Of a stretch of 64,000 bases of DNA, positions 38,471-50,241 are shown piece by piece. Made by a program: the position numbers and the translations under genes. Source of the DNA: Trematomus loennbergii (lineage: Eukaryota; Chordata; Actinopteri; Perciformes; Nototheniidae); NCBI GenBank assembly GCA_012861695.1, contig JAAOOA010000055.1, forward strand, positions 2,073,712 through 2,137,711, given 5' to 3'. Numbering within the stretch: the first letter of the stretch is position 1; the number at the start of each line of letters is the position of its first letter. The notes beneath the pieces are model-generated. The model saw only the letters and a list, made by a program, of their open reading frames with translations. It had not been told where the DNA came from and searched no databases.

Positions 38471-41400
38471 GAGCTGTTATCAAGGCAGGGTATTTTATAT
38501 ATATACTGTATATGTGCTAAAACCATGCAAAAACACCCAAAGGGAAAACAATGTTCTTTTAGGACTTCAGTACCTCTTTATGTTCCAATTGTTTTGAAGG
38601 CATGGATTAAGGACAGTATCTACACCAGTACCTCAATGACTGGGACATTTTGGGCCTTTTTCTGATTGGAAAACATATATTTATTACCCTTTTCAGCAGA
38701 TTTTCACACGTTTGATCACCCCTATTCTTTGTATTATTGTTCTTATATTTCTTACATTTTGCCACCAGCATTCCCAGCATGCTTTGGGTGATGTAAACAC
38801 AACATATTTTGATGCCATGGAGTGGGTCAATGAGCCGTGGGCTCTACCTAAGGATGTTTTTGTTTTGTACCTTTCAAGCAGTGAGGCAATTCAAATCAGA
38901 GTCAGACAATAAAACATTAAACATTGTAAGAAAAGACATTGAGAAAAAGAAAATGTATTGAAAATATTTTTAAATTATAATTGCTGCCCCTAAATATTAA
39001 GGATATGTATCCCCGTCCATAGCATTAATGAGCAATTCATAAATAATAACGCACTATAATGTATTTTGCTCCAATAACACATTTGTATTTATAGGATAAT
39101 GAATCATACTGTAGATTAAACACATCTTCATAGTATTTAAAAGCTTTAATATCGTTTCCTAGTAGATTTATGGCCTTTTATCCTCTATGAATATCAAAAT
39201 AGGACCATCAGCAGCAGTTTGCATATATGATGTTTGATGTAACACAGTAGGGACATTTAAGAGAGTTCTGCACCGGAGATAAACAGGAAACACAACATTC
39301 CTATTCTAAAAAAACAAACATTGTTAAACAACGTCAATCAGTGTGAGAGAAAAAAGGATGGATCCAAAATATTTTGGCATGATTGAAAATAAGACCTTGT
39401 AAAAACCGAGTCACACAGCAGCAGAGAGGGAGAACACCTTCTTGTTGTGACAGCCCGTCACACTTCAGGTGACATCCCATGTGCTGCGTGTACATTGTCA
39501 GTTAATAGTCATTTCTGCAGACAGCTAGGGGTGGACGAAGTGACCTGAAATCCATTTGCTGTAAAATGTTCATAAAAAAAGAGCGTGAGGCGTTCTGGAG
39601 AAAATGAAGACGGAGAAGTTGAAACAGCTGTGGACAGACGTCACCAATGATCGTGTGAGAGGAGCTGAAAGTAAAGGAACCCTGGATGAAGTAGAAGCTT
39701 TTGCTGATACTTGACCCTCTGCAAGCTCTTCATTAAATAGGATGACAAACTGCACTTTATCTGTAATCTCTACAACCTCTGTTAAAGTTCTTTCTTGGAA
39801 ATAAGCTTATTTATTGGTTCAGATTCTCCTTGTAATATAAATCTGTGCTTTGAAAGCAGCAACAATACTCAGAGAGAGTCAAAGTTAAAAGCTTCTGAGC
39901 ACCGGGGAATTATTTTTTTGTTGATAGTTGAGAGTCCACCCTGACTAGAGTAAACATAAACAGACTCCCACACATGCTCTCAACCGTCACATTTAAAACA
40001 ACAGGTTTGTTTGGCTCGGGAAGTTCATTAAACTGCGTGGGCGCCTATTTGCATGAATCAGGACAACGTAACTTGTTGTTCTTGTGAAAGCTTGACCTTT
40101 TTGTTAAATCTGTTTTAAGAAAATGATGAAATAGTTTCAGACTGAAAAGCAATAATGCTCTCAGCATCGCAGCAAGGGTTGCATTTATTTAGCATATACT
40201 ATATATAAATATATAGTTTCCCACACACAAACTGGTATTGCATTCACATATTGTTTCTAAAATAGCTGCAGGTAAAATAATGAGGAGGTTGAACCTAAAG
40301 GTGAGAGATGCAATCTTAACAAAACGTTTTTTATTTACACCTGTGCCATCATCCTGCCATAATGATCTTTTCCTGAAGCAATTTGTAAAGTCTGTTTCGA
40401 TAAGAGCCCCCACAAAGGATTCATTGATCATCCCTCTGACCTTTAATGATGACGATTGAGACACTGTAATGATTGCTTACTGATACATGTGATGAAATAG
40501 CGGTATGGGTCTCCTGTAATGACAGCTGTTCTGGCGCTGTTGGAGAACGATGCAACACAGTCAGTGAAATTGCAATTCTTTGCCTTTGTTCTCATTGACA
40601 GGGAGTTTGAAAACAAGATTCTGAAGCGTATATGTTAATTTATGTGGGAGTGGAATGAGGCTCATGTAGTTACTCCCAGATCTATAATGATGGAGATTTC
40701 AAAACAAAACCAAGCGTTCTTCTGGTTTTCTACATTTGATGGAAAAATACATATGCATATTTCTGTCTTTGTGCAAAGCCATTTTTAGTTGCACGTCTGT
40801 ATCAAAAGAACCTAGGGTAATTAAACATAACATTAAGAATCCTGGACTCGTCCCCAAACGTCTGAAACCACGCCTGGGTTGCTTTTCAGATGCTAAAACA
40901 CTTTACACAGTATCTCAGAAGAAAATCCAAAATGCAAATTCCTGTTGAATCACTTTTACACCGCTGCCAATCACTGTGACATCGCCTCAGCTGACAGCAG
41001 AGGGAGCCACGACATGCTGCAGACGCTCAAGAACATATTTCCAGTCTAGCCTTAATGTGCGTCCACCCACACACACATAGCAACAGAGAGGCAACAGCTT
41101 TTAAAGCAAACCACATATGATAGATTACTCTTTTGTTTTGTGATGCACGTCATCAAATTGGAGTGGTGACGAGCTCCTTCTTCTCTCAGTTTTGTTATTG
41201 ACCTAGTTTGCGTTGTCCGTGTGAAGTCTTGCTGCCTGTCATCTTCAGATGAGGAAGGGAAGGTGGGAGGAGGAGGAGGAGGAGGAGGGGTGAAATGACG
41301 TTTCGGAAAGAAAAGTTCTGTTTTATAAGGAGAGCGGGAGGAGTTTTAAGTGACAGCAGAACGCTCATTGCACAGAGTCTTTTGATTTGAGTGGTAATGA

Positions 41401-44400
41401 GTTCAGAGCCGCAGGCTGCGATCCCGCTGCAGAAACGGTTTGCACTCCTTCCTCAAATCTCTCCCTGCATGCCCTCTGTTGTTCCTTACAAACTGCAATT
41501 TATACAACTGAAATGCCAGCATCTGCTCTACACTTATCTTGTCATTTTAAACGTGTAAATAAGGAGGGTAAACGGGAGAAGGGGATGCATATTTGAAACA
41601 CACAGGCTGAAATCTTGCAGAGAAGCAGAGAGAGAGAGAGCAAGACCAGCCTTGATGGAAAGAAGGAAAAGGGATGTGTATCATAGCAACTGGTGTCACC
41701 ACCCCGCTTCGGGCTACATGTGATGTTGTTGTTGAGCATTTGCCTCAAAATACAGAATGATAGACCTCAGAATAAGCTTTTTTAATTGGTTTCCCAAATG
41801 TAAGCTGCTCTATTCAATATTGCTTTATTGATATTGGATTAAATGAGTATGTGTAATTCAAAATGGGTCGCTAGTACTGACACACCCACCACAACTCTTT
41901 AGTTCCCTAAACATCAATTCTCTCTTTCTCCGTCATATGGTCTCAGTGGGAAGAGAGAAGGCGTTACATTCGCTGACTGAAACAAACCAAAAATAACAGC
42001 CTGCATCCACAATATTGACAGTACTTGGGGATTCTGCATGTTAAGATGTATGAGGTACCATTCATGTCAATGCAGAAAGCAGTGTCCCCTTTCATGTTGA
42101 GCTCTATTATAAGGAATCCGGCCTGATTCTGGTCTCTGTCGTAGGCCCAGTCTGGTTGCTTCACACATATAGCTGAAGAAGTTGTTAAACCGGCACTCCA
42201 GACATCCAATATAGCTATTATTATTCATTGGAGGTGATTTTTCGAGGGAGAAAAGTCTCCTCTGGGTCATGCAGAATTGGCCGAACGAAAACAGCGCGTG
42301 ACTAACTCTTGTGGAAATAGAACCAGTCCCCATTTGAAACCCCTGCACGGTCTTGAGGAAATTATGATCTGCTTATGATTCCCTTGGAGGAGCGTACCAA
42401 TTTCACAGCACTGTTTTTTTTCAAAGAGTAGAGCGATGCAGCCAAACATTATTTATTTAATGACAATCCGCAGCTTTCACTACAAGCCAAAGTGGCCCCC
42501 TGTTGTCATTTTGACGTCGTAATTTGTTGTTGGTCGCTCTGTCTCGCAAGGATTTATACTTCCACTTTTAATTTGTTAATTCTACTGACGATTTCCAAAA
42601 CTCTGTCATCTCTCGCCTGTTTTCTAATCTGAGGATGAAGATGCGGCTATTCAGCTGAGCACTTTGCTGTCATTTCATTCAAAGACTCATCCTATTCTTG
42701 AAATTAGTTTTGTGTTAGATAGTCCGTGCTGCCTTTCAAATAAATACAATTAACGTCATTTGCACGTCTTTTGAGGAACTGGCGTGATCCACGATAAGTG
42801 AGAAAGTCATGTAAAGTTCAGCCTCGACTTCTGTGTGTGTGTGGACGTGTTTTGAGAGTGTGTGTGGGTTGTGTTTCAATGCATCTGACTCTGAACTGTC
42901 ATCTACCATGTTGCTGCTCTCACTGCAGGCGCTGATCAGCGGCGGAGAATTAGCTATCATGCTCTGCAGCAACACGGCTCTCTGTCAGCCCCGTCCTCTC
43001 TAAAGTTTATCTCCGCTGTCAAGGCGTTCGCTTGTTTAATCATAACTGTCTCCTCGTTCGCAGTAATTGTCTCCACCCAGGAGGGGGTTTCAGAGGTTTA
43101 GGAAATTGCCTTTTTATGCTGCATTAGTTCACTTGCCATTTATTTGTCTCCCCGCATTTTGTGTCTCTTCCCAGCGCTCAGTTCTGATATGGTTTATCTC
43201 TCTCTTTTCATTCCCCTTCATCAATTCTCCCCCTCCTCTTTCACTTCGTCCTGCCCCCTTCTCATTTTTCTCTGCATTCTAATCAGATGCATTTATTTCC
43301 ACAAACAGCTCATTTCCCTGTTTCTGCTAACCAACATGATTCCTCAGTTACATTCCCCTTCCCAGAAGCAATAGAAGTTTTATTAGCAGGGCAACAACCC
43401 GACATCAGTCTCCTCACAGACATGGAGGGGATTGTCTTCGGTAGAGAGGCAGTGAAGAGGATAAAGAACTGTTGCAGAGGAAGATGTGACGTCAAACTAG
43501 ACATTTGTCACTGACAAGAGTACGACTGTGTTTGCTTTTACACACAAACAATTTGATCATGGCAATTGAGTGCAATTCTGAACAAAGAAAAACTAATGTA
43601 TAAGTTATTTTTACTAAAATGAAACATGTCCAAGTCTGAATAGATTTCCTCTGGCTCATGCTTTCAAACAAACCTGGTCTTACTCACACTATTTGATCTT
43701 GACCAAACAACACGAGTGTGAAAGGACATTTGAATTCCTTCTACTGGCATCTGTGGTATAAACACGTCACATTTCTGTTAAAAAGTAAAGAAGTTGTGCT
43801 TAATAACACCATCAAATGCCTTTTCTACATGGCTCCTGTAAGTGCCTTTGGCCTTGTACATACAGACATTTAGCACTTTCATCATTGCTTTCTGAAACCA
43901 CATATTTTATGTGAACACAACAAAGTACTTGAAGTTTTCCACCTGTTTAAGTAGTGCTGGCCTTGCATGAGCAGACATTAGGACGGTTATTATTAGACCT
44001 GTAGATAAGTGAAGCTAATGCATCTATTGAAGCCAGTTTCTTTAAATTAATTGACAGTCTCCCTTTCATATTTACCGAATGTTCCCAAAACATCTAATTT
44101 ACCTATTGTAGGTCAAAAGAAGAGACGATTCTCCACAAACCTTTTTTAAAAATGATGTATGTAAATCCTGGCTTACTGCCACATCTTAAAAGCTAAAAAA
44201 AACAACCTTTGACTGAACGGTGTCATTCCTAGAACATCATGTGCTACAATCCTTCCCACCCAGCTTTCATGCTCCACGCTTTTTTTTAATCGTGTTTTAT
44301 ACTCGAGCAATGGAGCAAAACGTTTTCGAGCTGGTACGATCAGAAGAGCTATGTTGTGTTATAATTACGTTTTTTGTCAGTGTGTCAATTATGTGCTTTT

Positions 44401-44609
44401 CAAAGATTTTGTACAAACATTCAGATAAAAGGAGCTTGGACCGACGTCATTCAGTCAGTGATGTGTCTGCTTGTGAACCTTTTACCGCCTGGCAAAGAAC
44501 TGAAGATAGCCTTAACCCTTTTTTTTGGCCAAGCACTTTCCCTCCCTCCTTTCTGTCTCTTTGTAATGTTGTTTACCATCAGCCATTTGCTATTCATTAA
44601 CACAAACAA

Positions 44610-44930
44610 GGGGGTCAGTGGACACCTCTAACCCAGCCCGGACGTCTCTCCTGCAGCCTGAAGCTAACCCTCTGGAGGTTGGAATAAAAGCTTTTCTGAT
44701 TTTGCCTTTATCCACATTTATTCGGCTGCTTGTTAATTCTACTTGTCACAACCAGTGCCGGCCCTCCTTTGAGGCTATTAGCGATAATTAAGACTTCCAT
44801 TAGGCCAGGGGCTTAACATTTTAACCATCTAATGAGATCAATTCATTTATACACCTGGTCTAGTCTTCATGTAAATTACTGCTTTCTTTCAATTGTCTTT
44901 TCACCCTCAGCACGGACCTTAAGTGAACTA
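44610..44930. promoter_or_regulatory. candidate conserved non-coding element
   Basis: About 320 bases of complex balanced sequence with TTAATTCTAC, GCGATAATTAAGAC, CCATTAGG and CTAATGAG cores and no ORF. It has the strongest enhancer-like texture in the right half of the window. Inference only. Confidence 0.3.
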
Positions 44931-45120
44931 ACCTTTCTGTGGGAATCTGCCGTCAGTAGCTGTGTGAGGAAATGTATTCTGGGTATCGACTGATGGTAAG
45001 AGATTCAAGAAGGAAGGGAAACCGTACGGATGGTTGGTGTGAAATAGAGTTCAGACTCATTTGCCAGATGTTCTCACCGAAAAATGCTCTTTCAAACTTT
45101 TTCATTTGAACATTATTCTT

Positions 45121-45505
45121 TAAAGGTGGGGTAGGTAATTTTGGAGAAACCAGCTCGAGTGTGCTAGAATTTGAAAATACACAACCGGAAAAATCTGCCA
45201 CTTCCTTACAGAGCCCCTCCTCCAACACACACGAACGCGCACATGACCAATGAGGGCACGAGATAAGTTTGTGCACAGATGGAAGGCTGACAGGCAGGTA
45301 GGCCATCCAGTTATTTTAGCCGGGCCGGCTCAGATGATTGGTCGTGCTTTTTACAGTATTACAGCTTCCACAGATGAAATTTTGTATGGATTTTTTGTCA
45401 AAGCACTTCAGATATTCATTGCTATCGGGATGTTAAGAGCATTCCATGGAATATAACAAAAGTGTATCTCGAGCCGGTTTCTCAAACTTACCTACCCCAC
45501 CTTTA
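45121..45505 (+). mobile_element. full-length MITE with inverted termini and TTAA flanks
   Basis: The left end AGGTGGGGTAGGTAA and the right end TTACCTACCCCACCT are inverted. The inverted match extends inward through GAGAAACC(A/G)GCTCGAG for about 37 bases with a few mismatches. TTAA stands at both junctions, consistent with a TTAA target-site duplication. The 385-base body has no coding capacity. A reverse-oriented, truncated relative is at 14998-15175. Confidence 0.85.
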
Positions 45506-48500
45506 AATGAGCATTTTAATGTTTACCTATTGTATTACTCTTTAAAACTTGAGCTAAAAGCCCAGATTGTATACTTTATGCAGTAGTTTAGAATTTAACA
45601 TGAACCGATTGGCATCTGTAGCGACATTATCTGCTGGTTCTGGTCAGATAGAGTCCACAGTGGAAAGCAGGTCGAATTCATGATTTCACAATAAAGGCTG
45701 AAGGTCTTGTTGAGCTACCAAATGCATTTGTGCTGAAGTGCACTCTGCACCACTCCTACCCAAGCTCAAATTCAACGACCCTGCCAACTTGCTACCCATT
45801 ATCTGTCCTTTTAAAATACATTTGGAATAGTAATATAACAAAAGTCCATGAGTCAGAACACTTCCTGGCCCCTTCTGATAATGTGGAGTGGATTATCTCG
45901 CAGAAAACATGTCTCTGCGGTGTTTTGTTGGGGTGCTACATTCACTCAGCTAATGTCCCAGCCTTGCTTAACAGCCGGCGCCTTTGAGAGTGCAGAGGGA
46001 GAATCTGACCCCATGTGAATAGAGAGGGACCTTGAAAATAACGTTATTCACGATGCAATTTCAATAGTTCGGCTTGGTAAGAGGGCCATTAGGGAGCCTC
46101 GCTTCTTATTCCAACTAAATGTAGAAATGATGGTGCACTAAAGCAGGCGTACATGCATATGCACAACCCCTCTCTCTTTTTCTCTCGCGTCCCTAACGTC
46201 TATTAGAAGCAAGAAAAACAGGAGGAGAGAGACAAATGGAGGCGGAGGACATAAAATATTAATGCTCAGTATGTCCAGGCCCATCGTTTCTCCTCCCCTC
46301 ATCCCCAATGAGTTCTCTCTTCTCCGTCTCATTGTACTGTGGCACGATTGTGCCAACCCCCCCCCTCAGCCCTTTCTCTGCCTATAAGGTGGAGAATTAT
46401 CCACCAAGGTACATCAAACTCCCGTGATTGCTTTTTAAGGGCAAAATGGGGGTCATTCATTGGAAAAGTCTCTGGCTGGCAGCACACAGCCTGTCCTGAC
46501 ACTTTTTTTCCATTGTCCCCCCTGCTAAGTCGGTTTTAAGTGGTGGAATCAAACAGCTGTCTGTCCGCGGAGACTCAACACTCAGACAATAGAGTCCCCA
46601 ACCCTCCCTGTGAGGATGCTTTCTAATTATACTACAGGAAACGAGCAGTCACAAAAAGCATTTCTGTTACCCAGGATCCCACGAGTGTTTCAGTGCAGTT
46701 GAGATAAGGAACGTTTTGTTGTTATGCCTCTAAGCAGGTGAACACAGAAAAACATCTTCGTGTTGAAGCAGTGTCTTCAGTTGAAGTCCAAGTCTTCAAA
46801 TGTCTAAACTCCAAAGATATTCAGCTAAATATGAAGGAATCAGGAAGTTTACATATCTGAACAAATATGCACTATTTGACTACTTCTTAAAATAGTAGGC
46901 GGTTATTTCTGTTATTTTATCATTGAGTGATAATTAGAACAACGAGATACAGCAAAGGATTGTGGGAATCATCCCAATTAATCCGCAACCAGTCATCAAG
47001 CCAGTGTCATAAAACTCTTTAGCAAGGCATACAAAAGTAGTGGACTTTTGAACCTCCCAGCACAACGTCTATGCAACCTCTTTCCTTGTTGTCACTATAC
47101 TTAACCAGAGCATTGGTATGAATATTAATAATCTCCCTCAATAGCCTTGCTTTAGTGGTAGCTAAAATATCCACTCATGCTCACTCACCCGCAATTCTAA
47201 CAAAAGAAATGCTCGAAATTGCGTGCTTAATTCTAGCTCACACCCATCTCTCCATCTGTCCATTCCCTACATCCCTTCTTCCCTTTTCTCCATCCACAAC
47301 GTGCTCTTTGATCATGGGGAAGCTGCAGAAAGTATGAGCCGCAGGGCACGGAAAGCATGTGTTCAGTTTTCAGATGAGATTTGGTAACTGCACACACTGG
47401 ACTGTGAGTTGGATCCTCAGAACAGCTCAGATAAAACCATCAGCATTCATAATCAGAACGAAGCTTGTGATTCCTTTCTAAAACATGCTTTGTAGAGAGC
47501 AACTTTGGAAAGACTGTGCACTGGAAAGATAAGCAATGCAACAGCGAGAAGCAGGAATGGACATTTCAGTCTGAGTTGCACACAGTTTGAGGAGGAGAAG
47601 CAGATACAATTGGCGCCCTTACAGTTGTGAAACCACCAAATGAAATCGCCTCTGCAATGTTACATTTCACCCACAAGACTTGGCACAGGTATCTTCACGG
47701 TCCTCTAAATAAGAGTTTTATAGCATGTGGTGTTTGTGTGTGATTTATTTAGACTATGGCTCCTTCATTTTCCAAACCAGACAGCGATGAAATTATAACA
47801 TCTGCTGTACAGGCGTCCGATTTTCTGCTTGGATGGATGCTGTTCCGAACCTGAACAGCATCAAGGAGGGAGGGGGTGTTTGTTGAATGATACAACGGAC
47901 TAATGTGGGTGAGACCAGGGCTGTGTTTGAAACTGTGTAACATACTATTCAAACTAATGTCGCCGTTCTAAAAAAAAAAACCATTTTCTGCAGGTTGTAA
48001 GGGGATTTGTCCTCTTGATTGGAGGCTCATAACTATATGTTCATTAGTGTGTAACAACCTGGACATTGTATGCTTTCTGTATGCAGTACATACAGATTGA
48101 GCATGTAGTGAGCAGTGCGTTGGTATTTCAAACACAACCCAGACAGCTAACCTCTGCACAGCCGTTGGCCTATTAGAGCTTTCATCTAAAAGATATGAGG
48201 AAAGGTAGAGGACGGCGGCCAGGTGTGTGTCACGCTGATAAGCTTCCCTCACAATTCAAGCCTCCACAACCCCCCCCCCTCCTTCCTCACCTCCATCTGA
48301 TCCCGTCTTATCCCCGTCCTTTGTCAGCCTCCTCTCACTCACTCCACTTTCTTTCTGAATCCCGAGCATAAGCCCAGATAGGATGGAGAGATATGAGTTA
48401 AATCAACCGCAGGAATTAATTTTTGAAAAATGTCTCCCCTCTCGCCCTCCCTTCCTTGCTATCTTCCCATATTCTCCTTGAGCAATTCGATCGCAACGGC

Positions 48501-48940
48501 TAAAAAAAGTTTATTTAATAGAATATTTAATCCACCAAGCAAAACATCGGGAAATTAGCCACGTCTCACTCACTGATCACGACTCGGCCTCTTCAAAAAT
48601 GTTCTACCTCTCCTGCGTCTTGTTCTACTGCCTCGAAAAAGCAAGGCCTACCTAAATTGATTGCATCAAATTAAGCAGATTTTCCCAAGCTGTATCATTG
48701 GGTGCAAATTCAACACACATGCTTTTGGACAGTGAATGGTATTGCACGGAGACTACCTTGTATATTGCCTTAAATGCATGCATCTGTGAGTAAAAGCAAG
48801 TTGAACAGGGTTTATTGTTCAGTAGGAGAGGATGATTAATGTTCCTCTTGACAATAAGACTGTTTGACAAAGACACATGACTAAGTGAGGGTTCAATGCA
48901 CGTTTCTGCGTTGGTGGAATCGTGTTGTTTAAGGTGGTAA
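45506..48940. other. gene desert
   Basis: No gene seen. Purine/pyrimidine-biased segments (46180-46380) and short poly-C runs near 46360 and 48270 occur. The segment 48410-48600 is complex and has AGGAATTAATTTTTG and TTTAATAGAATATTTAATCC, a possible regulatory island. Confidence 0.45.
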
Positions 48941-49400
48941 TTTAGTGGGAATGCTGATACAGCATTCCAACTATATGTTCTTCTACGGACAAAATTATTA
49001 TTATTCCGCCGGAACTTTGCACCTTTCTCCTCATTCAACATCGCAGAAACTCCGTTCAAACATCAAAACGTTCAGCTCGGTCGGGAATCGATGGCAATTA
49101 CTTTTATCATTCATAACTTTCATAATTCCAGAGATACATCCCATAATGCATCACATTTTTAACCATTGAAGTCAATGGAGAAAATCTTCAGACTTGAACA
49201 ATCTTCATGCGACTTCAACTGCTAACTGTTCATTCATACTTTCACTCAGAAACCTCATTACAACTTTAAAATGTTACACATCTTTCTGACATTATTCGTG
49301 TAACACAACTTTTAAATCTGATTCTTACTTTTAGAGATATCAAACATTGTTCAGGCCTTGGTAAAGAGGCTTTCTCCAGATTTTAACATTAACTAGAGTG
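48941..49400. mobile_element. unclassified teleost interspersed repeat, non-coding
   Basis: Begins with a perfect 9-bp stem hairpin (GGAATGCTG ATA CAGCATTCC, 48948-48968) and continues through ATTATTCCGCCGGAACTTTGC, which I recognise as part of a repeat frequent in fish genomes. On the minus strand the hairpin is followed within a few bases by CTAA, as in Helitron 3' ends, but the insertion context is not perfect. The other end is unclear. It leads into simple repeats at 49450-49590. Confidence 0.5.
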
Positions 49401-49529
49401 CGTGATGTCGCAGCTAGAGGGTAGGAAATCTTGAAATTTGCCTTCATATTTAAAAAAAAAAAATGTCTTTCTTTCTTTCTGTCGGTCCTTCATATTTAAA
49501 TATTTAAAAAAAATGTATTTATAAAATCA

Positions 49530-49592
49530 ATCGGTCGGTCGGTTGGTCGGTCGGTCGGTCGGTCGGTCGGTTGCTCTCTCTCTCTCTCTTCT
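49530..49592. repeat. (GGTC)n and (CT)n simple repeats
   Basis: About 43 bases of CGGT tetranucleotides with two GGTT variants (49530-49572) pass into a CT run (49574-49590). Both follow AT-rich low-complexity sequence from the neighbouring repeat. Confidence 0.93.
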
Positions 49593-49850
49593 CTATTCTT
49601 CAGGAATTGCATTCTCTAGTTAATGCTGATGCTCACCTGATATAAAGACATACATATCAAGTTCACCATCTGAATACGAGTGTGTTCTATGTGTGTGTGT
49701 GTATAGCTCGAAAGGGCTACAGCTTATATTTTATTATGCAACCCTGTGTTGTAAAATGACAAATAAAACTTGTAACCTTGTCAGCATGATAACAAGTAGA
49801 GCTGAATGTCATTAACAAGCCATAAAACAAAGTGTTAGACATATTAAAAT

Positions 49851-50083
49851 ATTGACCGGATGATGGCACTACATGGTAAGTTAGTGAAAGGTTTTTCAGT
49901 TATTACAATTAACCCTGAGGGAAACAATGAAAGTCCTCTGCATTAGTCGTAAGGACATTTCACTCCAAACTTTAAATGTCAAACTCATAGGTTGACAGTC
50001 AGAGGATCAACGTCTTTGAGATGAACTGTCTGGGAACCAGGAATTGAATGGCAATCCAACCAATAGTTGCTGAGACACATTGA
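49851..50083 (-). repeat. dispersed teleost repeat, antisense copy
   Basis: The minus strand reads CAGCAACTATTGGTTGGATT, then GCCATTCAATT, a motif also present on the plus strand at 63834-63870 (CTCAACAACTATTGGATGG). A further piece of the same motif lies at 50216-50241, beyond the element at 50097-50214. The family is recognised only as frequent in fish genomes; its class is unknown to me. Confidence 0.6.
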
Positions 50084-50096
50084 TTTAAAGGGGCCC

Positions 50097-50214
50097 TATT
50101 ATGCTTTTTGGGGTTGTCTCTTTCCTGTAATGTGTTATATGTTTTTGTTGACGTAAATGGTCTGCAAAGACGGGACATCTCTGACCAATCAGAGCAGACT
50201 GGGCTCAAACCATC
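50097..50214 (+). mobile_element. truncated GGGGCCCTATTATG-type element
   Basis: Left terminus AAAGGGGCCCTATTATGC is intact. The body includes GACGGGACATCTCTGACCAA and ends abruptly after AGACTGGGCTC. It lies between two parts of the 49851-50241 repeat, so it appears to be inserted in it. Confidence 0.72.
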
Positions 50215-50241
50215 CAATAGTTGTTGAAAACAAATCACTAT

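Larger units (their letters stand above)
36906..45120. other. gene desert
   Basis: Unique AT-rich DNA with no ORF above about 95 codons that shows coding character. Possible regulatory islands at 37090-37330 and 44610-44930 are listed separately. Purine runs (GGAGGA) occur near 41265-41295. Confidence 0.5.
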
